Position numbers and translations under genes: made by a program. From Advenella sp048381675 (GTDB lineage Bacteria > Pseudomonadota > Gammaproteobacteria > Burkholderiales > Burkholderiaceae_B), in NCBI RefSeq assembly GCF_048381675.1, contig NZ_JBLWIS010000004.1, positions 186,001 through 250,000 of the forward strand: 64,000 nt of DNA. The letters are read 5' to 3'. Below, piece by piece: positions 1 through 8,404 of this stretch. How positions within the stretch are numbered: the first letter of the stretch is position 1; each line of letters begins with the position of its first letter. The notes under the pieces were generated by a model, which saw nothing but the letters and a program-made list of their open reading frames with translations, had not been told where the DNA came from and did no database searches.

Positions 1-1425
1 GTCCCAGCGTTTTTGGGCATCCGGTTCGGTATTGGCCTGGTTAACCAGACTGTCGTATTCGGGGTTAGTCCAACCGGTCCGGTTCATGGACGAGTTGCTC
101 AGGAAGCTTTCCAGCGAGTTGTAAGGATCGGCATAATCATTCACGAAAGAGCTGCGCGAGAATTGCAGTTCAAGCCCGCGCTGCTTGGCATAAAAAACCT
201 TGCTTTCGATACTTTGCAGCTGGATCTCCACGCCCAGGATTTCCCGGTACATGTTTTGCATGGCTTCGGCAATTTTCCGGTCGCTGGGATTGTTAATATA
301 GCTAAGCGTCACAGGGGGCAGGGTGCTGTATTTTTCATCGGCCATGCCTTTGGCAAGGTGTTGTTTGGCCGCTTCGGGGTTGGTGGCCAGCAGATTGCCG
401 TTTTCCTCACGGAAATCTTTGCCATTGGGGCCGGTAAAGCCCGGTGCTACAAAACCGTAAGAAGCCTGGCGTCCCTGTTTGGTGACATATTTCACAATGT
501 CATCCTGGTTGATGGCCAAGGCAAATGCCTTGCGGATATCCGCATTCTGGAAAGGAGGCATTTTGGTATTGAACCTGAAAAAATAACCACCCGCCTGCGG
601 CACGTTCCTGAAGTCTTTGTTGTCCTTGACTTTGTCATACAGGGCAGAGGGCAGGGGCGAGGGGGTCATGTCAAGTTCGCCGGTGCGATACATCTGGTAT
701 GAGGTATTCGGGTCATTGACCATGGCAAAGTCTACGGCATCAATCTTTACGCTGCCGGCATCCCAATAATGCGGGTTTTTTTCAAAACGCATGCTTTGTG
801 CATGTTCCCAATCTTTTAACAGGAAAGGCCCGTTACCCACATAGGTTTTGGCTTCGGCATGCCATTTAGGGTTGGCCTTGGCCACTTTCTGGTTGAGCGG
901 TGCAAAATTGGGATTGGTAATGACATTAAGGAATGAAACATTGGGCGCCTCCAGGGTGACTTCGAGTGTCCGGTCATTCAGGGCCTTGATGCCCAGTTCC
1001 TGGTTTTTGCCCTCGTTGAAGGCTTTGGCACCGGCAATCGGGTAAGCCAGGAAAGCGGCTGGCGATGCCGTTTCCGGGGCCAGCATGTGTGTCCAGCCAT
1101 ATACGAAGTCATGGGCCGTTAAGGGGTCGCCATTGGACCACTTGGCATTGTCACGCAGGGTGAAGGTATACGTTTTTCCATCAGGGGAAATTTGCCAGCT
1201 TTCAGCGGTGGCGGGGGCAGCAAGATGCTGCTCATCCAGGCGGACCAAACCTTCCACCAGGTTGTTGAGGGGTTCCCAGGAAATCAGGTTGAAACCGGCG
1301 GCCGGATGCAGTGAGGTGGGTTCTTCGGTATTGTTCAGGCGCAGCACTTTTTCAGCCAAAGCGGGGCCAGACAGGGTGGTCGCCAAAACGGTTACAAGAC
1401 AGGCAGCCAACAGTTTTTGTTTCAT
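1..1425 (-). CDS. oppA: Oligopeptide ABC transporter substrate-binding protein (OppA/MppA type), C-terminus cut by window edge
   Basis: Periplasmic SBP_bac_5 family peptide-binding protein that delivers oligopeptides to the OppBCDF transporter encoded just upstream. The reading frame is open from an ATG at 1425 to the window edge, giving 475 codons without a stop. It begins with a Sec signal peptide (MKQKLLAACLVTVLATTLSG, cleaved after ALA). Typical OppA stretches follow: EPTSLHPAAGF, TYTFTLRDNAKWSNGDPLTA, VGNGPFLLKDWEH and FRFNTKMPPFQNADIRKAFA. The gene is the last in a minus-strand operon, about 40 bp after oppD. Having the binding protein at the promoter-distal end is unusual for opp loci. 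The exact peptide preference (di-, oligo- or murein peptide) cannot be read from sequence. Confidence 0.93.
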   Translation of the reverse strand, partial: MKQKLLAACLVTVLATTLSGPALAEKVLRLNNTEEPTSLHPAAGFNLISWEPLNNLVEGLVRLDEQHLAAPATAESWQISPDGKTYTFTLRDNAKWSNGDPLTAHDFVYGWTHMLAPETASPAAFLAYPIAGAKAFNEGKNQELGIKALNDRTLEVTLEAPNVSFLNVITNPNFAPLNQKVAKANPKWHAEAKTYVGNGPFLLKDWEHAQSMRFEKNPHYWDAGSVKIDAVDFAMVNDPNTSYQMYRTGELDMTPSPLPSALYDKVKDNKDFRNVPQAGGYFFRFNTKMPPFQNADIRKAFALAINQDDIVKYVTKQGRQASYGFVAPGFTGPNGKDFREENGNLLATNPEAAKQHLAKGMADEKYSTLPPVTLSYINNPSDRKIAEAMQNMYREILGVEIQLQSIESKVFYAKQRGLELQFSRSSFVNDYADPYNSLESFLSNSSMNRTGWTNPEYDSLVNQANTEPDAQKRWD

Positions 1426-1465
1426 GAAGAATATCCTTCGGTAAGCAGTTGCGTGATTGCCTGTT

Positions 1466-2470
1466 TTATAGGCAGGCGGATAAATTACTACGGGTGCGCA
1501 AGTCTTGCAACCAGCACAGGCTTTGCTGAGTGTGACTGATTGTAGACAGTTTGGGGGGCACTTTGTTGCAAATAACCAGGGCTTTGGGACATCGTTGGTA
1601 AAAACCGCAGGCCGGGGGTGGTGAAAAAAGATCGGGTGGCTGGCCCGGAATCGGACGCAGGCTTTCGCGCTCCATGTCCAGTCTGGGGATGGATTGCAAC
1701 AGGCCTTGGGTGTAGGGGTGCTGGGGATTATAGAAAATATCCCGCTGGGAACCCGATTCCACGCATTGACCTGCATACATGACAGCCACCTGGTTGGCGA
1801 TTTTTGCCACGACGCCCAGGTCATGGGTAATCAGGATGATGGAAATGCCGGTGGCTGCCTGGATATGGCTGAATAATTCCAGGATTTGTGCCTGTATGGT
1901 GACGTCCAGTGCGGTGGTGGGTTCATCGGCAATCAGCAGTTCCGGTTCGCACATCAAGGCAATCGCAATGACCACGCGTTGGCGCATGCCGCCTGACAAC
2001 TGGTGCGGATACTGGCCTAGCCGTTCCTGTGGATTGGCGATGCCAACCAGGGAAAGCATTTGGACGGCTTTTTGCTTCGCGGCTTCAGCAGACAGGTGTT
2101 GATGTTTGATGACGCCTTCGGTCAATTGCTCGCCGATCGTCAGGGTGGGGTTCAGGGCTGTCATCGGGTCCTGGAAAATCATCGCAATCCGGTTGCCCTG
2201 CAACTGGCGCATGGCTTTTTCATCCAGATCCAGCAGGTTTTGTCCCTTGAACAGAATTTCACCCTGGCTGATTTTGGCGGTTTGCCGGGGTAACAGGCCC
2301 ATGATGGTATGGCAGGTTACCGATTTGCCGCAGCCCGACTCACCCACAATGGCCAGGGTTTCACCGGGACGCACGGCAAGCGACAGGTCACGTACGGCAT
2401 GTACATGTCCGCCATGGGTACGAAACTGGATGGAAAGATGTCGAATTTCAAGCAAGGGAGGTGTATTCAT
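1466..2470 (-). CDS. oppD: Oligopeptide ABC transporter ATP-binding protein OppD
   Basis: Cytoplasmic ATPase of the peptide importer, 334 aa from the chosen ATG at 2470. Longer in-frame starts exist, but only this one begins at the normal family N-terminus (MNTPPLLEIRHLSIQF) and it follows oppC by 2 nt. Walker A is GESGCGKS, the signature is LSGGMRQRV and Walker B is LLIADEPTTALD. The C-terminal oligo_HPY extension has its cysteine-rich segment (CGFYQRCPKALVICN), which in the OppD/F family binds an iron-sulfur cluster. It is expected to pair with OppF on the OppBC permease. Family assignment is secure; the substrate is inferred. Confidence 0.93.
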   Translation of the reverse strand: MNTPPLLEIRHLSIQFRTHGGHVHAVRDLSLAVRPGETLAIVGESGCGKSVTCHTIMGLLPRQTAKISQGEILFKGQNLLDLDEKAMRQLQGNRIAMIFQDPMTALNPTLTIGEQLTEGVIKHQHLSAEAAKQKAVQMLSLVGIANPQERLGQYPHQLSGGMRQRVVIAIALMCEPELLIADEPTTALDVTIQAQILELFSHIQAATGISIILITHDLGVVAKIANQVAVMYAGQCVESGSQRDIFYNPQHPYTQGLLQSIPRLDMERESLRPIPGQPPDLFSPPPACGFYQRCPKALVICNKVPPKLSTISHTQQSLCWLQDLRTRSNLSACL

Positions 2471-2472
2471 CG

Positions 2473-3411
2473 CTATTTCTTCAGTTTTGGATCCAGGGCA
2501 TCTTGCAGGCCATCGCCTAGTACATTGAAGGCAAACATGGTCAGGGAAATGAAGAGGGCCGGGAAAAACAATTGCCACCAGTCACCCGATAAAATAACCG
2601 GCAAGGCATCATTGGTCATCACCCCCCAGCTGGCATGGGGGGCTTGTATGCCTAGTCCCAGGAAGCTCAGGAACGCCTCGGCAAAAATCGCGCTGGGTAC
2701 GGTGAGTGTCATTTGTACGATAATGGGGCCCATGGTGTTGGGTAGCAGGTTTTTGCGGATGATACGAGCAGTACTGGCGCCGAAGGTGCGTGAGGCGGTG
2801 ACAAACTCAAGGTTTTTAAGTTGCAGCACCTGTCCGCGAACAATGCGTGCCATGCTGATCCAGCCGGTGATGGTAAGGGCAATTATAATGGTTAGCAGGC
2901 TGGGCTTCATGACCACCATCAACAATATGACCATGAGCAAATAAGGCAGGCCATACAGGATTTCAACCACGCGCATCATCACGGTATCGGTTTTGCCGCC
3001 TTTCAGGCCGCTGTACCCACCGTAAGCCACGCCAATGGCAAAGTCGATCAGGGCCGCCATGAATCCGACAAACAGCGAGATCCGGGCACCTTGCCAGGTC
3101 CGCGTAAATACATCGCGGCCCAAGTCATCGGTACCAAACCAGTGCAAGGCCGAAGGGGGCAGGTTCTGGCTTCGCAGGTCCTGGGCGGTGGCCGAATACG
3201 GGGACAGCAGGGGGGCAAAAATCGCCATGCCGACCAGGGCCAGCAAAAATACCAGCCCTAGCATGGCCAGCTTATTGCGCATCAGGCGTTGCCAGGCATC
3301 CTGCCAGTAGGAAACATAGGGGCGTTCAATCATGGCGTGGATATCATCAGCCTGCCTGATGGCTGGCTGCAGCCATTCGATAGGAAAGTCTTCTGGTTCG
3401 TGCTGGTTCAT
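2473..3411 (-). CDS. oppC: Oligopeptide ABC transporter permease OppC
   Basis: Inner-membrane permease subunit of the peptide importer, 312 aa. The start at 3411 (MNQHEPEDFPIEW) overlaps the oppB stop by an ATGA, indicating translational coupling. It has the N-terminal OppC_N segment with one transmembrane helix (LAMLGLVFLLALVGMAIFAP), a periplasmic region containing LHWFGTDDLGRDVFTR, then the BPD_transp_1 domain with an EAA loop (EAFLSFLGLGIQAPHASWG). These are hallmark OppC/DppC sequences. Confidence 0.93.
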   Translation of the reverse strand: MNQHEPEDFPIEWLQPAIRQADDIHAMIERPYVSYWQDAWQRLMRNKLAMLGLVFLLALVGMAIFAPLLSPYSATAQDLRSQNLPPSALHWFGTDDLGRDVFTRTWQGARISLFVGFMAALIDFAIGVAYGGYSGLKGGKTDTVMMRVVEILYGLPYLLMVILLMVVMKPSLLTIIIALTITGWISMARIVRGQVLQLKNLEFVTASRTFGASTARIIRKNLLPNTMGPIIVQMTLTVPSAIFAEAFLSFLGLGIQAPHASWGVMTNDALPVILSGDWWQLFFPALFISLTMFAFNVLGDGLQDALDPKLKK

Positions 3412-4340
3412 GATTGCTCCTTCTGGCCAAGGCGGATGCGCGGGTCTAGCAGGCAATAGGCCATGTCTACCAGAAACAGCATGAAAACCAGAATCGTACT
3501 GTAAAAGACGGTGGTGCCCATAATCACAGGGTAGTCGCGAGTGCTGATGGAGTCGATGAAGTAGCGACCCATGCCCGGAATGGCAAAAATCTTTTCAATC
3601 ACGAAAGTGCCGGTCAGGATGGATGCCATCAGGGTGCCCAGTAGGGTCACTACCGGCATCAGGGCATTACGCAAGGCATGCCGGATAATGACGCGCATGG
3701 GAGACAGGCCTTTGGCACGGGCCATTTTGATGTAGTCTTGGGTAAGTGTTTCAAGCATGCTGGAACGAATCAGCCGGGCAATAATGGCCATGGGGGCGGT
3801 GGCCAGCGCGGCCACCGGCAGCACCATATGCATGGGTGTACGCCAGGTGGCGGCCGGAAACCAGCCCAGGTTGACGGCAAATTCCTGTATCAGCAGGGTT
3901 GACAGGACGAAGTTGGGGATGGAAATGCCCAGTACGGCGATGCCCATGCACAGATGGTCAATCAGGCCATTATGATGCAGTGCGGCCATGACGCCTAACA
4001 CCAGGCCTGAAACCAGGGCCATGCCAATCGCCCACATCCCCAGCTCGAATGACACCGGAAAGCCGCGGCCAATGAGTTCATTGACGGTGGTGTCCGGGTT
4101 GGAAATGGATGGCCCGAAGTTGAAGGTGGCGATCGATTTCAGGTAATTGAAGTACTGAATGTACAGGGGCTGGTCCAGTTGATGGAAAGTCCGCAGGTTC
4201 TCTTGCACGGCGGCGCTGGTTTGTCGGTCCTGCTCGAAGGGCGAGCCCGGGATCAGGTGCATCAGGATAAAGGTGAGCGAGGCGATCGTGAAGATCGTGC
4301 CGATCATGAGCAGGAATCGTTTGAGGACGTAGCTTTTCAT
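3408..4340 (-). CDS. oppB: Oligopeptide ABC transporter permease OppB
   Basis: Inner-membrane permease, 310 aa, partner of OppC. The start MKSYVLKRFLLMIGTIF at 4340 gives the classic OppB/DppB N-terminus with an immediate first membrane helix followed by the periplasmic PGSPFEQDRQTS segment. The BPD_transp_1 domain ends with the EAA-like loop around FVIEKIFAIPGMGRYFIDS. The start lies 1 nt after the oppF stop and the 3' end overlaps oppC. The upstream in-frame extension is discarded because it runs inside oppF. Confidence 0.93.
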   Translation of the reverse strand: MKSYVLKRFLLMIGTIFTIASLTFILMHLIPGSPFEQDRQTSAAVQENLRTFHQLDQPLYIQYFNYLKSIATFNFGPSISNPDTTVNELIGRGFPVSFELGMWAIGMALVSGLVLGVMAALHHNGLIDHLCMGIAVLGISIPNFVLSTLLIQEFAVNLGWFPAATWRTPMHMVLPVAALATAPMAIIARLIRSSMLETLTQDYIKMARAKGLSPMRVIIRHALRNALMPVVTLLGTLMASILTGTFVIEKIFAIPGMGRYFIDSISTRDYPVIMGTTVFYSTILVFMLFLVDMAYCLLDPRIRLGQKEQS

Positions 4341-4341
4341 A

Positions 4342-5331
4342 TTAGCGATTTTCTTCTGGAATAAGGTGGCAGGCGGCAAAGTGACCAGGCGTGTGCTCTT
4401 TCCAGGCAGGGGCCTGTTGCCGGCAAATGTCCTGTGCCTGCGGGCAGCGGGTATGAAACACGCAGCCGGAAGGGGGATTGATTGCACTGGGCAATTCGCC
4501 CTTTAGCAAAATACGCTGCCGTTTTTTTTCCAGATCGGGGTCGGGCACCGGAATCGCCGATAGCAATGCCTGTGTATAAGGGTGCAAGGGGTTGGCATAC
4601 AGTTCGTCGCTGCTGGCTAGTTCGGCCAGCTGGCCCAGGTACATGACGCCTACCCGGTCTGACAAATATTTCACCATGGCCAGATCATGGGCAATGAACA
4701 GGTAGGTGAGCCCTTTTTCCTGTTGCAAACGTTGCAAAAGCAGCACGATCTGGGCCTGGATGGAAACATCCAGCGCTGAAATTGGCTCATCGGCAATGAT
4801 GATTTCCGGTTCAAGGGCCAGCGCACGGGCTATGCCGACCCGCTGGCGCTGCCCGCCCGAGAACTCGTGCGGGTAACGGTGCGCATGGGCTGGACTTAGT
4901 CCTACTTCTTCGAGCAGCCTGTAAACGTGCTGGCGCAGGGCATGTTTGTCTTGATGAACCTGATGAATTTCCAGTGGTTCGGCAATGATTTCAAAAATGG
5001 TGGCGCGCGGATTGAGCGAGGCGTAAGGATCCTGGAAAATCATCTGGATCTGGCGTTGCCTGGTTTTATGTTCTTGCGGGCTGGCCTGGTGGATGTCTTT
5101 GCCATTGATGTGGACTTGGCCCGCGGTTGGCTGGTACAGGCCCATGATGGTGCGCCCGACTGTGGATTTGCCGCAGCCGGATTCACCAACCAGGCCGAAG
5201 GTTTCTCCTTGATGGATCTCAAACGAAACACCATTCAGGGCCTTGACGCTTTGACGTTTGTCGAGGGGAAAATGTTTTTTCAGCGCCCGTACTGAAACCA
5301 GCGGCAGGTTATTGTTCTTATGGATGGCCAT
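4342..5331 (-). CDS. oppF: Oligopeptide ABC transporter ATP-binding protein OppF
   Basis: Second ATPase of the importer, 329 aa, and first gene of this minus-strand operon. It shows Walker A GESGCGKST, signature FSGGQRQRVGIARALALEPE, Walker B IIADEPISALD and the C-terminal oligo_HPY region with CVFHTRCPQAQDIC. The N-terminal HFPLDKRQSVKALNGVSF matches OppF/DppF rather than OppD. About 80 bp separate it from the mdfA-like gene upstream on the same strand, so the operon promoter probably lies in or just before that gap. Confidence 0.93.
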   Translation of the reverse strand: MAIHKNNNLPLVSVRALKKHFPLDKRQSVKALNGVSFEIHQGETFGLVGESGCGKSTVGRTIMGLYQPTAGQVHINGKDIHQASPQEHKTRQRQIQMIFQDPYASLNPRATIFEIIAEPLEIHQVHQDKHALRQHVYRLLEEVGLSPAHAHRYPHEFSGGQRQRVGIARALALEPEIIIADEPISALDVSIQAQIVLLLQRLQQEKGLTYLFIAHDLAMVKYLSDRVGVMYLGQLAELASSDELYANPLHPYTQALLSAIPVPDPDLEKKRQRILLKGELPSAINPPSGCVFHTRCPQAQDICRQQAPAWKEHTPGHFAACHLIPEENR

Positions 5332-5413
5332 GACAATGGAATGAAAAAAGTCTTGTTGGGACGATTTTAACAGTAATGTCGGCTTAAACCACGGTCTGGC
5401 GCGGGTGTAAGGG

Positions 5414-6637
5414 TTAGGCCGGATCGTTTTTTTGCATGGCCAGGCGCATGACCGGGCGGGTCAGCAAGGCATAGAGGCCCGCAAGTGCAGCGCAGGCAAA
5501 GCAAAGCCAGGGTAAATGGGCACTTACATAGAGCCATTTGAACGCCTCGACGCTGAGGGCGGACATGAACATCATGATCAGGCTCATGGCACCGGCAACC
5601 ACACCTTTGGGTGCCTGAGAGGAGAGCAGGGTCAGCCGGTAAAGGACGGCAAAACTGAGCCCTTGGGCAAAAGACAGCAGGCTCATTCCCAGAATCAGGC
5701 CGGTTAAGGTAAAGGCTGGCACCAGGCCGGCCAGCAACAGGCTAAGTCCGCCCAGGAAAACCAGCGGTAGCGCATGGTAGACGGTTTGGCCAAGCGGGAC
5801 TTTGCCTGAGATGCGGGCCAGGGCCAGATTGCCCAGGATCAGGCAGGCAAAAATGGGAATCTGTGATTTGGCATAGCCCAGGTTATCCAGCCCCAGATCC
5901 TTCACCAGAAAAACCGGAGACAGCCCAATCCAGACCAGCATGGGCAGGCCGATAATCGGGCTGAAAAGCGCCAGTTGCATGAATTTTTGATTCCGCAAGA
6001 TGGTTTTATAGTGTGCCAGTACCGTACTGATCGATTCCTTTGGGGCGTCAAGGTCGACCGTTTCCGGCATGTGGCGGAACAGGCCGATCAGGCTCAGGCA
6101 GGTAATGCCGGCAATCAGGATGAATCCCCAATGCCACGACACGTAGCTGATCAGGGCGGCACCGGCCAGGGGGCCCAACAGGGGAGCGATAAGCGCAATA
6201 TTGGCCATCAGTGCCATGACTTTAATGGCCGTGCTTTCCCGAAAGGCTTCCTGGATACTGACGTAACCTACCGCGCCGATAAAACAGTGTGACACGCCCT
6301 GCAGCAGGCGCATGAGCATGAAGCTTTCAATATTGACACTGAACAGGATCAGGATATTGGTGATGGCGTAATACAGGGTTCCGGCCAGCATGACCCGGCG
6401 TCGGCCGTACCGGTCTGACAGCGGGCCGATCAGCCACATGAGGATTGCACCACCCAGAATATATAGCGACATTGAAGAGGCGACCCAGCTGTCATCCACC
6501 TTGAATTCATGGGTAATGGTCAGCATGGCCGGTTGGACCAGGTCGTTGCCGATGTAAACCGCAAATTCAAAAAGAACCAGTGCCACTGGAAACCAGATCA
6601 GGTCACGTTTATGCGTTTTTGTGGGGGCGGGCGTCAT
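5414..6637 (-). CDS. MFS multidrug efflux transporter, MdfA/MdtM-like
   Basis: Inner-membrane drug/H+ antiporter of about 12 helices, 407 aa from ATG 6637. Signature stretches match the MdfA group: FPVALVLFEFAVYIGNDLVQPAM in helix 1 with the acidic residue and YIGND of MdfA, GPLSDRYGRRRVMLAG in loop 2-3, and LQGVSHCFIGAVGYVSIQEAF in helices 4-5 (motif C region). MdfA exports cationic and neutral lipophilic drugs such as chloramphenicol; whether this one does is inference. The start is chosen because homologues begin near PTKTHKRDLIWFP; no strong ribosome site is visible there. Divergent from pntA with about 220 bp between. Confidence 0.85.
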   Translation of the reverse strand: MTPAPTKTHKRDLIWFPVALVLFEFAVYIGNDLVQPAMLTITHEFKVDDSWVASSMSLYILGGAILMWLIGPLSDRYGRRRVMLAGTLYYAITNILILFSVNIESFMLMRLLQGVSHCFIGAVGYVSIQEAFRESTAIKVMALMANIALIAPLLGPLAGAALISYVSWHWGFILIAGITCLSLIGLFRHMPETVDLDAPKESISTVLAHYKTILRNQKFMQLALFSPIIGLPMLVWIGLSPVFLVKDLGLDNLGYAKSQIPIFACLILGNLALARISGKVPLGQTVYHALPLVFLGGLSLLLAGLVPAFTLTGLILGMSLLSFAQGLSFAVLYRLTLLSSQAPKGVVAGAMSLIMMFMSALSVEAFKWLYVSAHLPWLCFACAALAGLYALLTRPVMRLAMQKNDPA

Positions 6638-6858
6638 GAGGAGTGTCGCGAAGAGAGCAAAGAAGGGATGGGGTCGACTGCAAGCTGGGTATTGTAGCAA
6701 TCTATTGATGACAGGGTTAATGAAAAACAAACTGTATTTTTTTTGTTTTTGTCTATACACCATTCATATGAGTATGGTACGTTAAAAAAATTGTGCCGGA
6801 AAATGGCTAAAAAATAATGAGATTGGATTTTTAAATTTTTGTTTAAAGGAGGTAGGTT
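6638..6858. promoter_or_regulatory. Divergent promoter region between the mdfA-like gene and pntAB
   Basis: AT-rich 220-bp spacer. The pntA side ends in a strong Shine-Dalgarno AAAGGAGG at 6845-6852, ahead of a GTG start at 6859. Oligo-T and oligo-A tracts lie around 6735-6830. No clear operator is visible and exact promoters cannot be placed by eye. Confidence 0.55.
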
Positions 6859-8403
6859 GTGCGTATAGGTATACCCAAAGAAAGCATGCAGGGGGAAACC
6901 AGGGTGGCGGCAACGCCAGCAACGGTTGAACAGTTGCGAAAGCTGGGATTTGACGTGCTGGTCGAACATTCGGCTGGCCAGCTGGCCAGTTTTGATGATC
7001 CGGCTTTTATCAAGGCAGGAGCACAAACAGGCACACGACAAGAAGTATGGCAATCAGACTTGGTTTACAAGGTCAACGCGCCTACTGATGAAGAAATTGC
7101 CTTGCTCAAGGAAGGCAGCACGCTGGTCAGTTTTATCTGGCCGGCGCAAAATCCTGAATTGGTCCAAAAGCTGGCGGGCAACAAGATCAATGTGCTGGCC
7201 ATGGATATGGTGCCGCGCATTTCACGCGCCCAGTCCCTGGATGCCCTGTCTTCCATGGCCAATATTGGCGGTTATCGTGCCGTGATTGAAGCGGCGCACC
7301 AGTTTGGCCGTTTCTTTACCGGCCAGATCACGGCCGCTGGCAAGGTACCACCTGCCAAGGTTCTGGTAATTGGTGCCGGGGTGGCAGGTTTGGCAGCCAT
7401 TGGCACAGCCGGTTCGCTGGGGGCCATTGTGCGTGCTTTTGATACCCGCCTTGAAGTGGCCGAGCAAATCGAATCAATGGGTGGCCAGTTCCTGAAGCTG
7501 GATTTTAGCGGTGAGAACGGATCATCTTCTGATGGCTACGCCAAAACCATGTCAGAAGAGTTCATCCGTGCTGAAATGGCCCTGTTTGCCGAGCAGGCCA
7601 GGGAAGTGGATATCATCATTACTACCGCACTGATTCCAGGCAAACCCGCGCCCAAGCTGATTACCCGTGAAATGGTGGACAGCATGAAACCGGGTTCGGT
7701 GATTGTGGATATGGCCGCTGCTGCGGGGGGTAACTGCGAATATACCCGTGCGGGCGAAGTCTTTGTGACCGACAATGGTGTCAAGGTAGTTGGTTATACC
7801 GATTTGCCCGGTCGCCTGCCTGCCCAGTCTTCACAGCTGTACGCCACCAATCTGGTTAATTTAAGCAAATTGCTGTGCAAGGAAAAAGACGGCCAGATTG
7901 ATATTAACCAGGAAGATGTGGTGTTGCGCAACATGAGCGTGATTACCCAAGGAGAAGTTACTTTTCCGCCCCCGGCCATCAGTGTGTCGGCCGCGCCCAC
8001 CGCTACGGCTGCCAAGCCGGTTGCTGCGGTTAAAAAGGCCGAGCCGAAATCTACCCGCTTCAAGCTGGGGGTCCTGGCCGTGCTGGTAGTGCTGTTTGGC
8101 CTGGCAGGGGCCTATTCGCCCCCTGAGTTCCTGTCTCACTTTACGGTCTTTGTTTTGGCTTGCGTGGTGGGTTACTACGTGGTCTGGAACGTAAGCCACT
8201 CCCTTCATACACCTCTCATGTCGGTTACCAATGCGATCTCCGGCATAATTGTCGTGGGTGCCTTGCTGCAAATCGGGCATGGCAACGGCTTGGTCAGTGT
8301 GCTGGCATTCATTGCCATTCTCATTGCCAGCATCAATATTGCCGGTGGTTTCCTGGTTACGCAGCGCATGCTGAAAATGTTCAGAAAAGACAAAGGGGAG
8401 TAA
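6859..8403 (+). CDS. pntA: Proton-translocating NAD(P) transhydrogenase subunit alpha
   Basis: Alpha subunit of the Re/Si-specific transhydrogenase, which uses the proton gradient to reduce NADP+ with NADH. It has 514 aa, the length of E. coli PntA, so the dI and membrane parts are fused here, unlike species with split PntAA and PntAB. The GTG start at 6859 is set by AAAGGAGG 7 nt upstream and by the family N-terminus MRIGIPKE. The NAD-binding Rossmann motif GAGVAGLAAIG is at residues 172-182. A Pro/Ala linker (about 370-395) leads to four C-terminal membrane helices. pntB follows after 1 nt. Confidence 0.97.
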   Translation: MRIGIPKESMQGETRVAATPATVEQLRKLGFDVLVEHSAGQLASFDDPAFIKAGAQTGTRQEVWQSDLVYKVNAPTDEEIALLKEGSTLVSFIWPAQNPELVQKLAGNKINVLAMDMVPRISRAQSLDALSSMANIGGYRAVIEAAHQFGRFFTGQITAAGKVPPAKVLVIGAGVAGLAAIGTAGSLGAIVRAFDTRLEVAEQIESMGGQFLKLDFSGENGSSSDGYAKTMSEEFIRAEMALFAEQAREVDIIITTALIPGKPAPKLITREMVDSMKPGSVIVDMAAAAGGNCEYTRAGEVFVTDNGVKVVGYTDLPGRLPAQSSQLYATNLVNLSKLLCKEKDGQIDINQEDVVLRNMSVITQGEVTFPPPAISVSAAPTATAAKPVAAVKKAEPKSTRFKLGVLAVLVVLFGLAGAYSPPEFLSHFTVFVLACVVGYYVVWNVSHSLHTPLMSVTNAISGIIVVGALLQIGHGNGLVSVLAFIAILIASINIAGGFLVTQRMLKMFRKDKGE

Positions 8404-8404
8404 G

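Noticed and set aside
1085..1444. Plus-strand frames between 1 and 1444
   Set aside because: All are antisense to oppA, whose minus-strand frame is open to the window edge and has a clear signal peptide and family motifs.
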